Source of the DNA: an uncultured Ruminococcus sp.
Lineage (GTDB): Bacteria > Bacillota > Clostridia > Oscillospirales > Acutalibacteraceae
Direction: 5' to 3'
NCBI GenBank assembly: GCA_902778175.1
Contig: CACYWT010000003.1
Span: 1 to 64,000 of the forward strand
DNA: 64,000 nucleotides
Shown: piece by piece, positions 53,011-63,006 of the stretch
Position numbering within the stretch: the first letter of the stretch is position 1
Layout of the letters: every line of letters starts with the position of its first letter
Notes under the pieces: generated by a model
Database searches by the model: none
Seen by the model: the letters and a program-made list of their open reading frames with translations, nothing else
Told to the model about the DNA's origin: nothing
Position numbers and translations under genes: made by a program

Positions 53011-54649
53011 AAAAGAATATATAAGCAGCACCCAGTTGTTTACCTTGCTGTTTGTGATAACTGTTTCTGATATTATCCTTAATCCCGATACTTGTAAGGA
53101 TCAGGGATATGCAGCATTAGTCTTTGCCGGAATGATGATTTTTTGTCTGTTATCATTTTTGACAGTTTATTTTTCAGATCATTACAGAAAAAAAGCATCA
53201 TTATCATCACCCAAGACAGTAAATTCCCTGTGGATATTTGGTTTTATTTATTTATCTGTATATCATCTGTATACTTTTGCTAACTTTATTGAAAAATTGA
53301 ACGGAAATATAATTCCGTCATTACCAATAATATTTTTATTGTTTATATCAGCAGCATATTCTGCGTTTAAGGGAATAGAGGCGACAGCGCGTTTTTCAGC
53401 GATAGTATTTATCAGTATAATTCTTTTTTCTATATTATATTTTGTTTTTCTTTATCCGTCTTACCGACCGGAAAATATATCTTCTTTTTCATCAGGCATA
53501 AACGGAAACAAAAGCTTTTTTGCTTTTATAACATTATTTGAAGAGTATACTGTAATGCTTCTGCTCAGCCGGAATACAAAAGGTAATTATCTTCGCAGCG
53601 GAATGATTTGGAATGTCCTTCAGACCGTCTTTTTGATTTCATTTTTGATATTGATTGCCGGTTCTCTGGGTGAATATTTGATAGAGATATATTTTCCGGT
53701 TTTTCATGCGTCAGACGGAGTCGGAAGTCTGCAAAGATTCAGACCTTTCTTTGTATCCGTAACAATAGGGTCATTGTTCTGTACGCTTTCAACTGAGTTT
53801 TATCTTATCTATAGGTTTACTGCGGAAATGATACGGGATAAAAGCAGTATAAGAAGAAAAAATATATATGTTTTTTTAGCGGTCTTCATTTTATATCTCA
53901 TAATATCATCTTTTCCGGGTCTTTATGACGTGATCTATGATTTAAAGCTAATGACAGCGGTAATTCTCATATCAGTATTTGTATTACCGGTTTTGACTTT
54001 ATTCAGCAGCCGTATCAGAAGAACAAATATAGTCAGGACGGCAGGTTTGCTTGTTTTACTGTTATCCTGTGCAATTATATCAAGCGGCTGCAATTCCAAC
54101 CAGCTCAATCAAAGAATAATAGTACAGGGAATAGGGATCGACAGGAATGATGATAGTTGTCTTGTAACGCTTATTGCATTGGATACGGATTCCCGTCAGA
54201 CAGGGAATCAGGTTCAGCTGATCTATTCAAATGGAAAAACAGTAGAAAACGCCCTGATCGCAGCTGAAAAAAGGCAGGGAAAAAAGCTTTTGCTGAGTCA
54301 GTGTCTTTTTCTTATGCTTAATAAGGACGCTGCGTATGATACAGAAGATACGCTGTCATATTTTATAGATAATAATGATATTATGAAAACAACAAATATC
54401 ATGGTTTCGGATAAAGCGGAAGAAATGCTGACAAATGCAATAAACGAGCTTGATTATACTTCGGAAAAAATAAATGTTCTGTCAGACAGCAATGCAATTA
54501 ATCAGTCGGCATATCATTTTTCAATATTTGATTATGTGAACGTAAAAAACGGCAATGCGAAAGAGATCTTCATTCCCTATATCATTGAGGATAAAAAGCT
54601 GAAATGTCTGCGGACAGACGATAAACACTGTCTGCGCTTGACTTTATAA
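53003..54649 (+). CDS. GerB-GerC fusion: spore germination permease joined to a truncated lipoprotein
   Basis: Residues 1-340 form a GerAB-type permease of the APC superfamily with about ten membrane helices, starting KKEYISSTQLFTLLF. Near residue 347 the sequence RRTNIVRTAGLLVLLLSCA continues as a GerAC-type signal peptide with a lipobox-like ISSGC, then the GerAC N-terminal region (NQRIIVQGIGIDRND...). In relatives these are two genes; here they are one frame. The GerAC part stops after about 180 residues, about half of the usual length. Start ATG 53003 follows CGGAGG. Confidence 0.82.
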   Translation: MTKKEYISSTQLFTLLFVITVSDIILNPDTCKDQGYAALVFAGMMIFCLLSFLTVYFSDHYRKKASLSSPKTVNSLWIFGFIYLSVYHLYTFANFIEKLNGNIIPSLPIIFLLFISAAYSAFKGIEATARFSAIVFISIILFSILYFVFLYPSYRPENISSFSSGINGNKSFFAFITLFEEYTVMLLLSRNTKGNYLRSGMIWNVLQTVFLISFLILIAGSLGEYLIEIYFPVFHASDGVGSLQRFRPFFVSVTIGSLFCTLSTEFYLIYRFTAEMIRDKSSIRRKNIYVFLAVFILYLIISSFPGLYDVIYDLKLMTAVILISVFVLPVLTLFSSRIRRTNIVRTAGLLVLLLSCAIISSGCNSNQLNQRIIVQGIGIDRNDDSCLVTLIALDTDSRQTGNQVQLIYSNGKTVENALIAAEKRQGKKLLLSQCLFLMLNKDAAYDTEDTLSYFIDNNDIMKTTNIMVSDKAEEMLTNAINELDYTSEKINVLSDSNAINQSAYHFSIFDYVNVKNGNAKEIFIPYIIEDKKLKCLRTDDKHCLRLTL

Positions 54650-54687
54650 GGCTCACAGAGTAGAATAATAATAGAGGCGGTGAGTAT

Positions 54688-55761
54688 ATGGCTATATGGA
54701 ATCCTTGGCACGGCTGCAAAAAATACAGCAGCGGATGTCTGAATTGTTATGTTTACCGCAGAGATGCTCAGTTCGGAAAGGACAGCAGTATTGTTACAAA
54801 AACTGCTGATTTCAATCTGCCTTTCAAAAAGAACAAAAACGGAGAATATAAGCTTACTGAAAAAGACAATCCCGTTTATACTTGTATGACCTCAGATTTT
54901 TTTATAGATGAAGCTGATCCGTGGCGCAATGATATATGGGAGATGATTTTTTCCCGTCCCGAACTTCATTTTATTATAATTACAAAAAGAATTGAACGCG
55001 CTGAATATTGTCTTCCGATAAACTGGGGAGAAGGGTATGAAAATGTGACGCTTGTATGTACCTGTGAAAACCAGACGGAAGCTGATAAAAGACTGCCGGT
55101 TTTTTTAGATCTGCCGGCTTTACATAAAGAGATAACACATGAGCCGATGCTTGAAAAAATAGATATTTCCTCTTATCTCAGCTCAGGACAGATAAGCCGT
55201 GTAGTATGCGGCGGAGAATCTGGAAGTGACGCCAGGATATGCGATTATGAATGGATACTTGATACAAGACGCCAGTGCATAGATGCAGGAGCAGCGTTTT
55301 ATTTCAAGCAGACAGGAGCAAATTTCAGAAAAAACGGGAGAGTATATAATATTGAACGAAGGCTGCAGCACTCACAGGCATCAAAAGCCGGTATAAATTA
55401 TGAACCTGACGCAATAGCTGATGTTCTAAAAAGACTGTCATCTTCCCGTTTCCGCTCAGGATTTCACCTGACAGACAAGGACAAAACATATATAAAAGAA
55501 AAAGGAATGGAAACTATAAGAAAACATACATCGGATTTCATAAATAAAAGACTTGCTCCGGCATATATCCCGAACGACGGAAAACAGACTCCGATGAGAG
55601 GACATCCGGTCTTTACCGCACAACATGCCTGCGCCTGCTGCTGCAGGGGCTGTCTTGAAAAATGGCATCATATCGGTAAAAACCGTGAGCTTACCGAAAA
55701 CGAAACAGAGTATATAATAAATGTTCTTATGTCGTGGATAGAAATACAGATGATGGACTGA
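54688..55761 (+). CDS. DUF5131-DUF4186 fusion protein
   Basis: Residues 1-240 match DUF5131 (phage Gp37/Gp68-like), a radical-SAM-like family: IWNPWHGCKKYSSGCLNCYV with Cys10, Cys17 and Cys20, then VYTCMTSDFFIDEADPWR, FIIITKRIER and VVCGGESGSDAR. Residues 241-357 match DUF4186: RLAPAYIPNDGKQTPMRGHP then a cysteine cluster HACACCCRGCLEKWHHIGK. These two families are normally separate proteins as far as I know. Function is unknown; an iron-sulfur or zinc protein is likely from the cysteines. Confidence 0.82.
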   Translation: MAIWNPWHGCKKYSSGCLNCYVYRRDAQFGKDSSIVTKTADFNLPFKKNKNGEYKLTEKDNPVYTCMTSDFFIDEADPWRNDIWEMIFSRPELHFIIITKRIERAEYCLPINWGEGYENVTLVCTCENQTEADKRLPVFLDLPALHKEITHEPMLEKIDISSYLSSGQISRVVCGGESGSDARICDYEWILDTRRQCIDAGAAFYFKQTGANFRKNGRVYNIERRLQHSQASKAGINYEPDAIADVLKRLSSSRFRSGFHLTDKDKTYIKEKGMETIRKHTSDFINKRLAPAYIPNDGKQTPMRGHPVFTAQHACACCCRGCLEKWHHIGKNRELTENETEYIINVLMSWIEIQMMD

Positions 55762-55793
55762 TATTTATTCGGAAATCAAGGAGAAAACAAAGG

Positions 55794-56936
55794 ATGAAAA
55801 AAGCACTGACATTCCTGAAAAAAGAATTAATGCTGACTGTTTCTGTTGCTGCGGCAATAATATCTTTATTTATTACGCCTCCGACAACAGAGCTTTTCGC
55901 ATATATTGACTGGCGGACTCTCGGAATATTGTTCATGATGCTGACAGTTCTTGAGGGCTTCAAAAAAGAAAATATTTTCCGTCCTCTGCTGCTGCTTGCA
56001 GGAAAGATCCATTCAATGGCAGGATTATCGCTGTTTCTTGTTTTTTCGGTTTTCTTTTCGTCGATGTTCGTTACAAATGATATTTCATTGATAATATTTG
56101 TACCGCTGACAATAATCCTTTTCCGCGCCGGTGATAAAGAAAAATACATACTTCCTGTTATCACAATGGAAAATATAGCCGCTGTACGGGGATCATTGCT
56201 CACTCCGTTCGGAAGTCCACAGAATTTGTTTATTTTCGGTAAATCCGGTGTTTCTGCCTGGGAGTTTATCTGCTATATGCTGCCAATATGGATCATTTCC
56301 GGTATACTTCTGATCGGATTTGTACTGTTTCTTTACAGAAAGGATTTCAAAGAGAAAACAAGCATCAGCAGGACCGGTTTTGCAGGCGAATGGAAAAAAG
56401 ACGGGAAAGTGAAAAGAATAGCATATATAATTATTTTCGCTGTTGTTCTCACAACAATAGTAACAAGAACGTCATTATGGTATTATGCGGTCATTGGCGT
56501 AGCGGTTTCTGTTTTTATAATCGACAAAAAGCTTCTGATCAAAACGGATTATGTATTACTGCTGACGTTTTTATGTTTCTTTGTTTTTTCGTCATCAATT
56601 GCCCATAACGAAAGTATTGCAGCTTTCCTGAGCGGAGCTGTAGCTGACAGGGAATATATGTGGGGAATACTGCTCAGCCAGGTGATCTCAAATGTCCCTG
56701 CCGGAATCGTGCTTTATCCATTTGCTGAAAATGTAGGAGCGCTGTTGTACGGACTTGATTCTGCCGGACTATGCACTCTGATAGGTTCTCTGGCTTCCGT
56801 GATAAATTATCGTATCTACGTCAGGGAATACCCGAAAAACGGCAGGAAATTCATTTTGGTATTTACTCTCATAAGTCTGCTGTTTTTTGCGTTCGTTGTT
56901 ATTCCCGGTTATTTTATAAGTCTTCGTCCGCTGTAA
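55794..56936 (+). CDS. SLC13/ArsB-type anion permease
   Basis: A 380-residue membrane protein with about ten helices. The motifs DWRTLGILFMMLTVLEGFK, FFSSMFVTNDISLIIFVPLT and ENIAAVRGSLLTPFGSPQNL are those of the SLC13/ArsB/CitMHS ion transporter superfamily. The substrate could be a dicarboxylate, another anion or, less likely, arsenite. I choose ATG 55794 after AAGGAG, rather than an upstream frame start at 55734 that overlaps the previous gene. It is 33 nt after the DUF5131 gene. Confidence 0.82.
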   Translation: MKKALTFLKKELMLTVSVAAAIISLFITPPTTELFAYIDWRTLGILFMMLTVLEGFKKENIFRPLLLLAGKIHSMAGLSLFLVFSVFFSSMFVTNDISLIIFVPLTIILFRAGDKEKYILPVITMENIAAVRGSLLTPFGSPQNLFIFGKSGVSAWEFICYMLPIWIISGILLIGFVLFLYRKDFKEKTSISRTGFAGEWKKDGKVKRIAYIIIFAVVLTTIVTRTSLWYYAVIGVAVSVFIIDKKLLIKTDYVLLLTFLCFFVFSSSIAHNESIAAFLSGAVADREYMWGILLSQVISNVPAGIVLYPFAENVGALLYGLDSAGLCTLIGSLASVINYRIYVREYPKNGRKFILVFTLISLLFFAFVVIPGYFISLRPL

Positions 56937-56947
56937 GAATAAAACCA

Positions 56948-56976
56948 TTGACAATAGAAGGATAAAAACATATAAT
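56948..56976 (+). promoter_or_regulatory. Consensus promoter of ilvD
   Basis: Perfect TTGACA (56948-56953), 17-nt spacer and perfect TATAAT (56971-56976). The 60-nt leader before the ilvD start is too short for a T-box or leucine attenuator. Confidence 0.92.
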
Positions 56977-57042
56977 ATAAGATGATATGTTGTCTGTAAT
57001 TGCGATTTACGGCACAAATAATTATTAAGGCAGGTTATAAAA

Positions 57043-58707
57043 ATGAACAGTGATTCAATAAAGAAGGGTGTACAGTGCGCTCCTCAGCGTTCTCTTCTCA
57101 GAGCGTTAGGCATGACAGATGAAGAAATGGCTAAACCTATGGTAGGTATTGTCAGTTCTTATAATGAGATCGTTCCCGGTCATATGAATATAGACAAGAT
57201 AGTCGAAGCCGTAAAGACGGGTGTTGCTATGGCAGGCGGAAATCCTGTTGTTTTCCCGGCGATCGCTGTTTGTGACGGTATCGCTATGGGTCATAAGGGA
57301 ATGAAATATTCTCTCGTTACCCGTGATCTGATCGCAGATTCGACTGAATGTATGGCTCTTGCTCATGCGTTTGATGCGCTTGTAATGGTTCCGAACTGCG
57401 ACAAAAATGTTCCGGGACTTCTTATGGCTGCAGCAAGGATCAATATCCCGACGATATTTGTCAGCGGCGGTCCGATGCTTGCAGGTCATGTAAACGGTGA
57501 AAAGAGAAGTCTTTCCAGTATGTTTGAGGCAGTAGGTTCCTTTAATTCGGGAAAGATAACCGCTGAGGAATTTGATGAATTTGAAAACAAGGTATGTCCG
57601 AGCTGCGGTTCGTGTTCGGGTATGTATACAGCGAACTCGATGAACAGCCTTACCGAGGTACTTGGTATGGCTCTGCGCGGAAACGGAACTATCCCGGCAG
57701 TATATTCCGAGCGTATCCGTCTTGCAAAACACGCAGGCATGAAAGTCATGGAGCTTCTCGAGAAAAATATCCGTCCCCGTGATATCATGACGGAAGATGC
57801 GTTACGCAATGCGCTTACAATGGATATGGCTCTCGGATGCAGCACGAACAGTATGCTCCATCTGCCTGCTATCGCTCATGAATGCGGAATTGAACTGAAC
57901 CCTGATATAGCAAATGATATCAGCTCACATACGCCTAATCTGTGCCATCTTGCTCCTGCCGGTCATACATATATGGAAGATCTTAACGAGGCGGGCGGTA
58001 TCTATGCGGTTATGAATGAGATCAATAAGCTTGGTCTGCTCAAGACGGATATCATCACTTGTACGGGTAAAACAGTAGGTGAAAACATCAGCGGAGCGAT
58101 CAATAAAAACCCAGAGGTTATCCGTCCTGTTGAAACTCCTTACAGCAAGACAGGCGGTATTGCCGTACTTCGCGGCAATCTTGCGCCCGATTCCTGTGTA
58201 GTAAAGCGCAGCGCCGTTGCTCCGGAAATGCTCAGACATTCTGGTCCTGCAAAGGTATATGACTGCGAGGAAGATGCAATGGCAGCTATCAACGGTGGAA
58301 AGATCGTTGAGGGTGATATTGTCGTTATCCGCTACGAAGGTCCCAAGGGTGGTCCGGGCATGAGAGAAATGCTCAACCCGACATCAGCGATCATGGGCAT
58401 GGGACTTGGCAGCACTGTCGCTCTTATCACAGACGGACGCTTTTCAGGCGCAACCAGAGGAGCGTCGATCGGTCACGTTTCTCCCGAGGCAGCCGCAGGC
58501 GGTCCTATCGCTCTTATCAAAGACGGTGATATCATTGATATAGATATCAATGCAAATACGATCAATGTCCGCCTCAGCGACGAGGAATTTGCAAAACGCC
58601 GCGCTGAGTGGAAGCCGAGAGAGCCGAAGATCAATACCGGTTATCTTGCAAGATATGCTTCACTTGTTACCTCAGCAGACAAAGGCGCTGTTCTTAAAGT
58701 AAAATAA
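57043..58707 (+). CDS. ilvD: Dihydroxy-acid dehydratase (IlvD)
   Basis: Third common step of isoleucine and valine synthesis; an iron-sulfur dehydratase. Motifs are [20 protein letters not shown], the cluster cysteines in [14 protein letters not shown] and [16 protein letters not shown], and [20 protein letters not shown] near the C-terminus. 554 residues is normal. It stands alone rather than in an ilvBNC operon. Confidence 0.97.
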   Translation: MNSDSIKKGVQCAPQRSLLRALGMTDEEMAKPMVGIVSSYNEIVPGHMNIDKIVEAVKTGVAMAGGNPVVFPAIAVCDGIAMGHKGMKYSLVTRDLIADSTECMALAHAFDALVMVPNCDKNVPGLLMAAARINIPTIFVSGGPMLAGHVNGEKRSLSSMFEAVGSFNSGKITAEEFDEFENKVCPSCGSCSGMYTANSMNSLTEVLGMALRGNGTIPAVYSERIRLAKHAGMKVMELLEKNIRPRDIMTEDALRNALTMDMALGCSTNSMLHLPAIAHECGIELNPDIANDISSHTPNLCHLAPAGHTYMEDLNEAGGIYAVMNEINKLGLLKTDIITCTGKTVGENISGAINKNPEVIRPVETPYSKTGGIAVLRGNLAPDSCVVKRSAVAPEMLRHSGPAKVYDCEEDAMAAINGGKIVEGDIVVIRYEGPKGGPGMREMLNPTSAIMGMGLGSTVALITDGRFSGATRGASIGHVSPEAAAGGPIALIKDGDIIDIDINANTINVRLSDEEFAKRRAEWKPREPKINTGYLARYASLVTSADKGAVLKVK

Positions 58708-58720
58708 TGTATTATGTTCA

Positions 58721-58750
58721 TGTGCAGAGCGGAAAAATCTGCTCTGCACA
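58721..58750 (+). terminator. Hairpin after ilvD, probable weak terminator
   Basis: A perfect 10-bp stem (58721-58730 with 58741-58750) and 10-nt loop. The T content after it is low, so termination is likely partial and the downstream methyltransferase and ECF genes may be partly co-transcribed. Confidence 0.55.
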
Positions 58751-58776
58751 ATGTATTTCTCAAACGGAGGAATAAA

Positions 58777-59637
58777 ATGAGAGAAGCAAAATGGGAAGAT
58801 TATGAGCTTATCGACTGCTCTGACGGGGAAAGGCTCGAGAGATGGGGAGATATTATTCTTATCCGTCCAGATCCTCAGATAATATGGCATACGGAAAGAA
58901 AGAATCCCCTGTGGAAACAGGCTCATGCCAGGTATAAGCGCAGCTCCAGCGGAGGCGGCGCATGGGAATATTTCAAGAAGGTCCCGCAGCAGTGGAAGAT
59001 AAATTATAAAAACCTGACCTTCGGAATAAAGCCTATGGGTTTCAAGCATACAGGTGTATTTCCGGAGCAGGCTGTCAACTGGGATTTTGTATCTGAAAAG
59101 AACAGAACTGCCGGCAGACCGCTCAGGGTGCTGAATATGTTTGCATATACGGGTGCGGCGACTCTTGCCTGCGCCGAGGCCGGAGCAAGCGTTTGTCATG
59201 TTGATGCGTCAAAGGGAATGGTTCAGTGGGCTAAGGAAAATGCCCAGCTCAGCGGATTATCGGATAAGCCGGTCAGATGGCTTGTTGACGACTGCGTTAA
59301 ATTTGTACAGCGTGAACACCGCAGAGGAAACAAATACGACGGTATCATTATGGATCCGCCCTCATACGGCAGAGGTCCCGGAGGAGAGGTCTGGAAGCTT
59401 GAAGAACAGCTGTATTCGTTGGTTCAGCTTTGTATTCCGATCTTGTCTGATGATGCAAGATTCTTTATACTCAATTCATATACTACCGGACTTCCGCCTT
59501 CAGTAATGGAATATCTTCTGAGTATAATGCTTAAACCCGGATTCGGTGGAAAAGTATCAAGTTCCGAGATAGGACTGCACGTCACACAGAGCGGACTTAC
59601 GCTTCCGTGCGGAAGTACTGCTATCTGGCAGAATTAA
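58777..59637 (+). CDS. Class I SAM-dependent methyltransferase (RlmI/RsmC-like)
   Basis: A 286-residue Rossmann methyltransferase. The SAM-binding motif is LNMFAYTGAATLACAEAG with VDASKGMVQWAKENAQ, and the catalytic motif is DGIIMDPPSYGRG. This PPSYGRG pattern is of the 23S rRNA methyltransferase RlmI/YccW-like group, so an rRNA base is a likely target. The start ATG 58777 follows GGAGG; upstream frame starts lie within the ilvD hairpin. ecfA1 follows 18 nt later. Confidence 0.87.
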   Translation: MREAKWEDYELIDCSDGERLERWGDIILIRPDPQIIWHTERKNPLWKQAHARYKRSSSGGGAWEYFKKVPQQWKINYKNLTFGIKPMGFKHTGVFPEQAVNWDFVSEKNRTAGRPLRVLNMFAYTGAATLACAEAGASVCHVDASKGMVQWAKENAQLSGLSDKPVRWLVDDCVKFVQREHRRGNKYDGIIMDPPSYGRGPGGEVWKLEEQLYSLVQLCIPILSDDARFFILNSYTTGLPPSVMEYLLSIMLKPGFGGKVSSSEIGLHVTQSGLTLPCGSTAIWQN

Positions 59638-59655
59638 AGCTTTCAGGAGTAAGAA

Positions 59656-60504
59656 ATGAAGGATTTTATAAAAATAGAAAATCTGTATTTTCAATATGAA
59701 TCTTCGGAAGAAAATGAAAACCGCAGCTATGCGCTCAGCGGCGTCGATCTGACGATCAATAAAGGTGAATTTGTTGCAATAGTCGGTCACAACGGCTGCG
59801 GAAAATCAACGCTTGCCAAGCATCTTAATTCAATTTATCTTCCTACTACCGGAGATGTTACGGTAAACGGGATCAATACGAAGGATGATGACCGTATTTT
59901 CGAGATCAGAAAAACCGTCGGTCTTGTCCTGCAGAATCCCGATAACCAGATAGTTGCAGGAATAGTAGAGGAAGATGTTGCTTTCGGATGTGAAAATATC
60001 GGGGTAGAGCAGAAGGAGATCCGTAAGCGTGTTGATAATGCCCTGAAAGCAGTCGATATGTATGATTACCGCCTGCATTCGCCTGATAAGCTTTCCGGCG
60101 GTCAGAAACAGCGTATCGCTATTGCGGGTATAATTGCAATGGAACCGGAATGTATCGTGCTTGACGAGCCTACAGCTATGCTTGATCCGCAGGGCAGAGA
60201 TGAGGTAATGAACACCATACTCCGTCTTAATAAGGAAATGGGTATTACAATTATCCTTATAACTCATTTTATGGAGGAAGCGGTTCTTGCCGGAAGAGTG
60301 ATCGTAATGGATTCCGGAAAGGTACTTTTGGACGGCACTCCGAAAAAAGTATTCTCACAGGTTGAATTAATGAAAAAACACAGGCTTTCCGTTCCGCAGG
60401 CGACTGAGCTTATATACAGACTGAGAAACTGCGGATATGAGCTGCCTGATTGTGTGCTTGATGAAGAGGAATGTGTTCAGGCGCTTGAAAAGCTCCTGAA
60501 ATAA
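59656..60504 (+). CDS. ecfA1: ECF transporter ATPase EcfA1
   Basis: First of two ABC ATPases that power the shared ECF vitamin/metal uptake module. Walker A GHNGCGKSTLAKHL, Q-loop VLQNPDNQIVAGIVEEDVAFG, signature LSGGQKQRIAIAGI, Walker B CIVLDEPTAMLDP. The QNPDNQ motif is typical of EcfA1. 282 residues. It lies directly before ecfA2 and ecfT. Confidence 0.95.
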   Translation: MKDFIKIENLYFQYESSEENENRSYALSGVDLTINKGEFVAIVGHNGCGKSTLAKHLNSIYLPTTGDVTVNGINTKDDDRIFEIRKTVGLVLQNPDNQIVAGIVEEDVAFGCENIGVEQKEIRKRVDNALKAVDMYDYRLHSPDKLSGGQKQRIAIAGIIAMEPECIVLDEPTAMLDPQGRDEVMNTILRLNKEMGITIILITHFMEEAVLAGRVIVMDSGKVLLDGTPKKVFSQVELMKKHRLSVPQATELIYRLRNCGYELPDCVLDEEECVQALEKLLK

Positions 60505-60526
60505 GGAAAACGGGGAGAAATGTCAG

Positions 60527-61381
60527 ATGTCGGTAATCAAAGCCGAAAATATCAGTTTTGTTTACAGTCCGGGAACTGCTTTTGAAAAAAAAGCGCTGGA
60601 CAATGTAAGCTTTGAGATCGAAGAAGGCGAGTTTGTCGGAATAATCGGACATACAGGTTCGGGCAAATCGACCCTTGTTCAGCTTTTGAACGGACTTCTG
60701 CGTCCGTCGGCAGGCAAAATATATCTTGATGGAAAGGATATATGGGAAAAGCCTAAAAAAATCAGAAATGTTCGTTTCCGCGTCGGCATGGTATTTCAAT
60801 ATCCCGAATATCAGCTTTTCGAGGAAACTGTATATAAAGATATTTCTTTCGGTCCCGGCAATATGGGGCTTGATGAAGAAGAAACAGACAAACGGGTAAG
60901 AAAGGCAGCAGAATTTACGGGACTTAAAGAAGAACTGCTTGAAGTATCCCCGTTTGATCTTTCGGGCGGTGAAAAACGCCGCGCAGCTATTGCCGGAGTT
61001 ATAGCAATGGATCCTGACGTGCTTATTCTTGACGAGCCTACCGCAGGTCTTGATCCTTTAGGCAGGGAAGCATTGCTCTCGCAGATAGCTGATTATCATA
61101 AGGTAAGGAAAAACACTGTAATGCTTGTTTCTCACAGTATGGAGGATATTGCCGCAATTGCCGACAGGATCCTTGTAATGGCAAAGGGAAAGAAGTATAT
61201 GCTTGACAGCACGGCGAATGTATTCGCAAAAGGCGATGAGCTTGAAAAGCTCGGACTTAAAGTTCCGCAGGTTACAAAAATAATGATGATGCTCCGGAAA
61301 AAGGGGATAAATGTTGATCCTGCTGTTCTTACAGTCGATCAGGGTTTCAATGAGATCCTGAATTGTCTGTCAGCCAGATGA
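60527..61381 (+). CDS. ecfA2: ECF transporter ATPase EcfA2
   Basis: Second ATPase of the ECF module. Walker A GHTGSGKSTLVQLL, Q-loop VFQYPEYQLFEETVYKDISF, signature LSGGEKRRAAIAGV, Walker B VLILDEPTAGLDP. The FQYPEYQLFEET motif is diagnostic for EcfA2. The C-terminal segment ends with a helical tail typical of these subunits. 284 residues. Confidence 0.95.
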   Translation: MSVIKAENISFVYSPGTAFEKKALDNVSFEIEEGEFVGIIGHTGSGKSTLVQLLNGLLRPSAGKIYLDGKDIWEKPKKIRNVRFRVGMVFQYPEYQLFEETVYKDISFGPGNMGLDEEETDKRVRKAAEFTGLKEELLEVSPFDLSGGEKRRAAIAGVIAMDPDVLILDEPTAGLDPLGREALLSQIADYHKVRKNTVMLVSHSMEDIAAIADRILVMAKGKKYMLDSTANVFAKGDELEKLGLKVPQVTKIMMMLRKKGINVDPAVLTVDQGFNEILNCLSAR

Positions 61382-61406
61382 TTTTGTTTCGGGAGGTATA
61401 AATGCC

Positions 61407-62219
61407 TTGGTAAGAGATATAACACTCGGTCAGTTTATGCCCGGCACTTCGGTGATACACAGACTGCAGGCGCGTACAAAAATAATTCTTCTTATAGCGC
61501 TGATAGTATTTATTTTTTTGTGCAAGAATTTTATTTCACTGCTTCTGATCACTCTGTTTTCGTTATTAACGATCCTTATGACAAGAATAAGCTTTTTTAA
61601 ATACCTGAAAAGCCTTCGCGTCATATTGTTTATTATAATAATCACCGGTCTGTTCAATCTTTTTTACGGATCCGGAGTAATACTGTGGCAATGGTGGCAA
61701 TTGACTATAACCCTCGGGGGAGTATATAATGCCCTGTTCGTAATTGTAAGGATCGCACTTCTGATGATGGTCAGCGCGGTGCTGACATATACAACATCTC
61801 CGACAGACCTTACAGACGCTCTTGAACGTCTTATGAAACCGCTGACTGTCTTTCATGTAAAAGTACATGAAATAGCCATGATGATGACAATTGCTCTCAG
61901 GTTCATTCCTGTTTTGCTTGAAGAAACCGATAAGATCATGAATGCTCAGAAAGCAAGGGGAGCAGATATGGAAAGCGGAGGCATTATCAAAAGAGTAAAA
62001 GCTCTTATACCCGTACTTATTCCGCTTTTTGTTTCGTCGTTCCGTCGCGCAAGTGATCTTGCTATGGCAATGGAATGCCGCTGCTATAACGGCGGAAAAG
62101 GAAGAACGAAAATGAAGGTTTCTCATTTTAAACTCAATGATCTTTTCGCGGCGATCATATCCGTTACAGTATTTGCCGGAGTTATCGTATGCAATATTCT
62201 TTTCCCGGCAGTTATATGA
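61407..62219 (+). CDS. ecfT: ECF transporter transmembrane subunit EcfT
   Basis: The T subunit that couples the ATPases to exchangeable S components. A 270-residue protein with five or six membrane helices and the two Ala-Arg-Gly-type coupling motifs: NAQKARGADMESG and AMECRCYNGG (the second less canonical). The start is TTG 61407, 10 nt after GGGAGG; the ATG at 61402 meets a stop codon at once. No S component lies in the window, so the module is probably shared by several unlinked ones. Confidence 0.93.
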   Translation: MVRDITLGQFMPGTSVIHRLQARTKIILLIALIVFIFLCKNFISLLLITLFSLLTILMTRISFFKYLKSLRVILFIIIITGLFNLFYGSGVILWQWWQLTITLGGVYNALFVIVRIALLMMVSAVLTYTTSPTDLTDALERLMKPLTVFHVKVHEIAMMMTIALRFIPVLLEETDKIMNAQKARGADMESGGIIKRVKALIPVLIPLFVSSFRRASDLAMAMECRCYNGGKGRTKMKVSHFKLNDLFAAIISVTVFAGVIVCNILFPAVI

Positions 62220-62231
62220 TCGGAGGAGAAT

Positions 62232-62972
62232 ATGAGAAATATATTACTTACTATTACATATGACGGAAGCAAATTTCACGGCTGGCAGATACAGAAAAAC
62301 GCATTGAGCGTTCAGGAGGTATTTCAGCAGGCAATGAAAAGCGTTTTCGGAGAATGTCCTGATATCAAGGGCTGCAGCAGGACTGACACCGGAGTTCATG
62401 CAAATATGTATTGTCTGAGTTTTAATACACCTCACAGGATCCCGATCGGAAAAATACCGGCAGCATTGAATAATTATCTTCCTGCGAGCATAGCGGTGTT
62501 ATCTGCCGAAGAGGTCGATATTGATTTTCACGCAAGATATTCATGCAAAGGCAAGGAATACATATATAAGATCTGGAATAACGATATCCGGAATCCGTTT
62601 CTTGACGGATATGCTCTTCATTACTGGTATCCTCTCGATCTTGAAAAACTTAACGAAGCATCGGCGCATTTTATTGGACACCATGATTTCACATCTTTCT
62701 GTACTGTCGATAAAAACCGTGAAAAGGGTGATTTTCACCGAACAGTAAAAAAGCTTGAGGTTGCCGGAAACAAAGATATGGTTACCGTCACGATCGAAGC
62801 TGACGGTTTCCTGTATAATATGGTAAGAATAATCGTAGGGACATTACTCTATGTAGCGCAGGGAAAAATCAGTCCGGATGAGATACCGGGAATAATAGAA
62901 GCTATGGACAGATCAAAAGCCGGACCCACAGCTCCGCCCGAAGGATTATATCTCAACCGGGTCATATATTGA
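62232..62972 (+). CDS. truA: tRNA pseudouridine synthase A (TruA)
   Basis: Makes pseudouridine at positions 38-40 of tRNA anticodon arms. The start NILLTITYDGSKFHGWQIQK, the catalytic Asp in GCSRTDTGVHANMYC, FHARYSCKGKEYIYKIWN and FLYNMVRIIVGTLLYV are family marks. 246 residues is normal. It follows ecfT by 12 nt, as in many Firmicutes where ecfA1-ecfA2-ecfT-truA form a conserved string. Confidence 0.96.
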   Translation: MRNILLTITYDGSKFHGWQIQKNALSVQEVFQQAMKSVFGECPDIKGCSRTDTGVHANMYCLSFNTPHRIPIGKIPAALNNYLPASIAVLSAEEVDIDFHARYSCKGKEYIYKIWNNDIRNPFLDGYALHYWYPLDLEKLNEASAHFIGHHDFTSFCTVDKNREKGDFHRTVKKLEVAGNKDMVTVTIEADGFLYNMVRIIVGTLLYVAQGKISPDEIPGIIEAMDRSKAGPTAPPEGLYLNRVIY

Positions 62973-63006
62973 AAAAACATTCAAAGCTAAAAGAAGGGAA
63001 TGTATA

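Noticed and set aside
56977-57042. T-box or leader-peptide attenuator before ilvD
   Set aside because: Only about 60 nt separate promoter and start codon, and there is no terminator or specifier-like structure.
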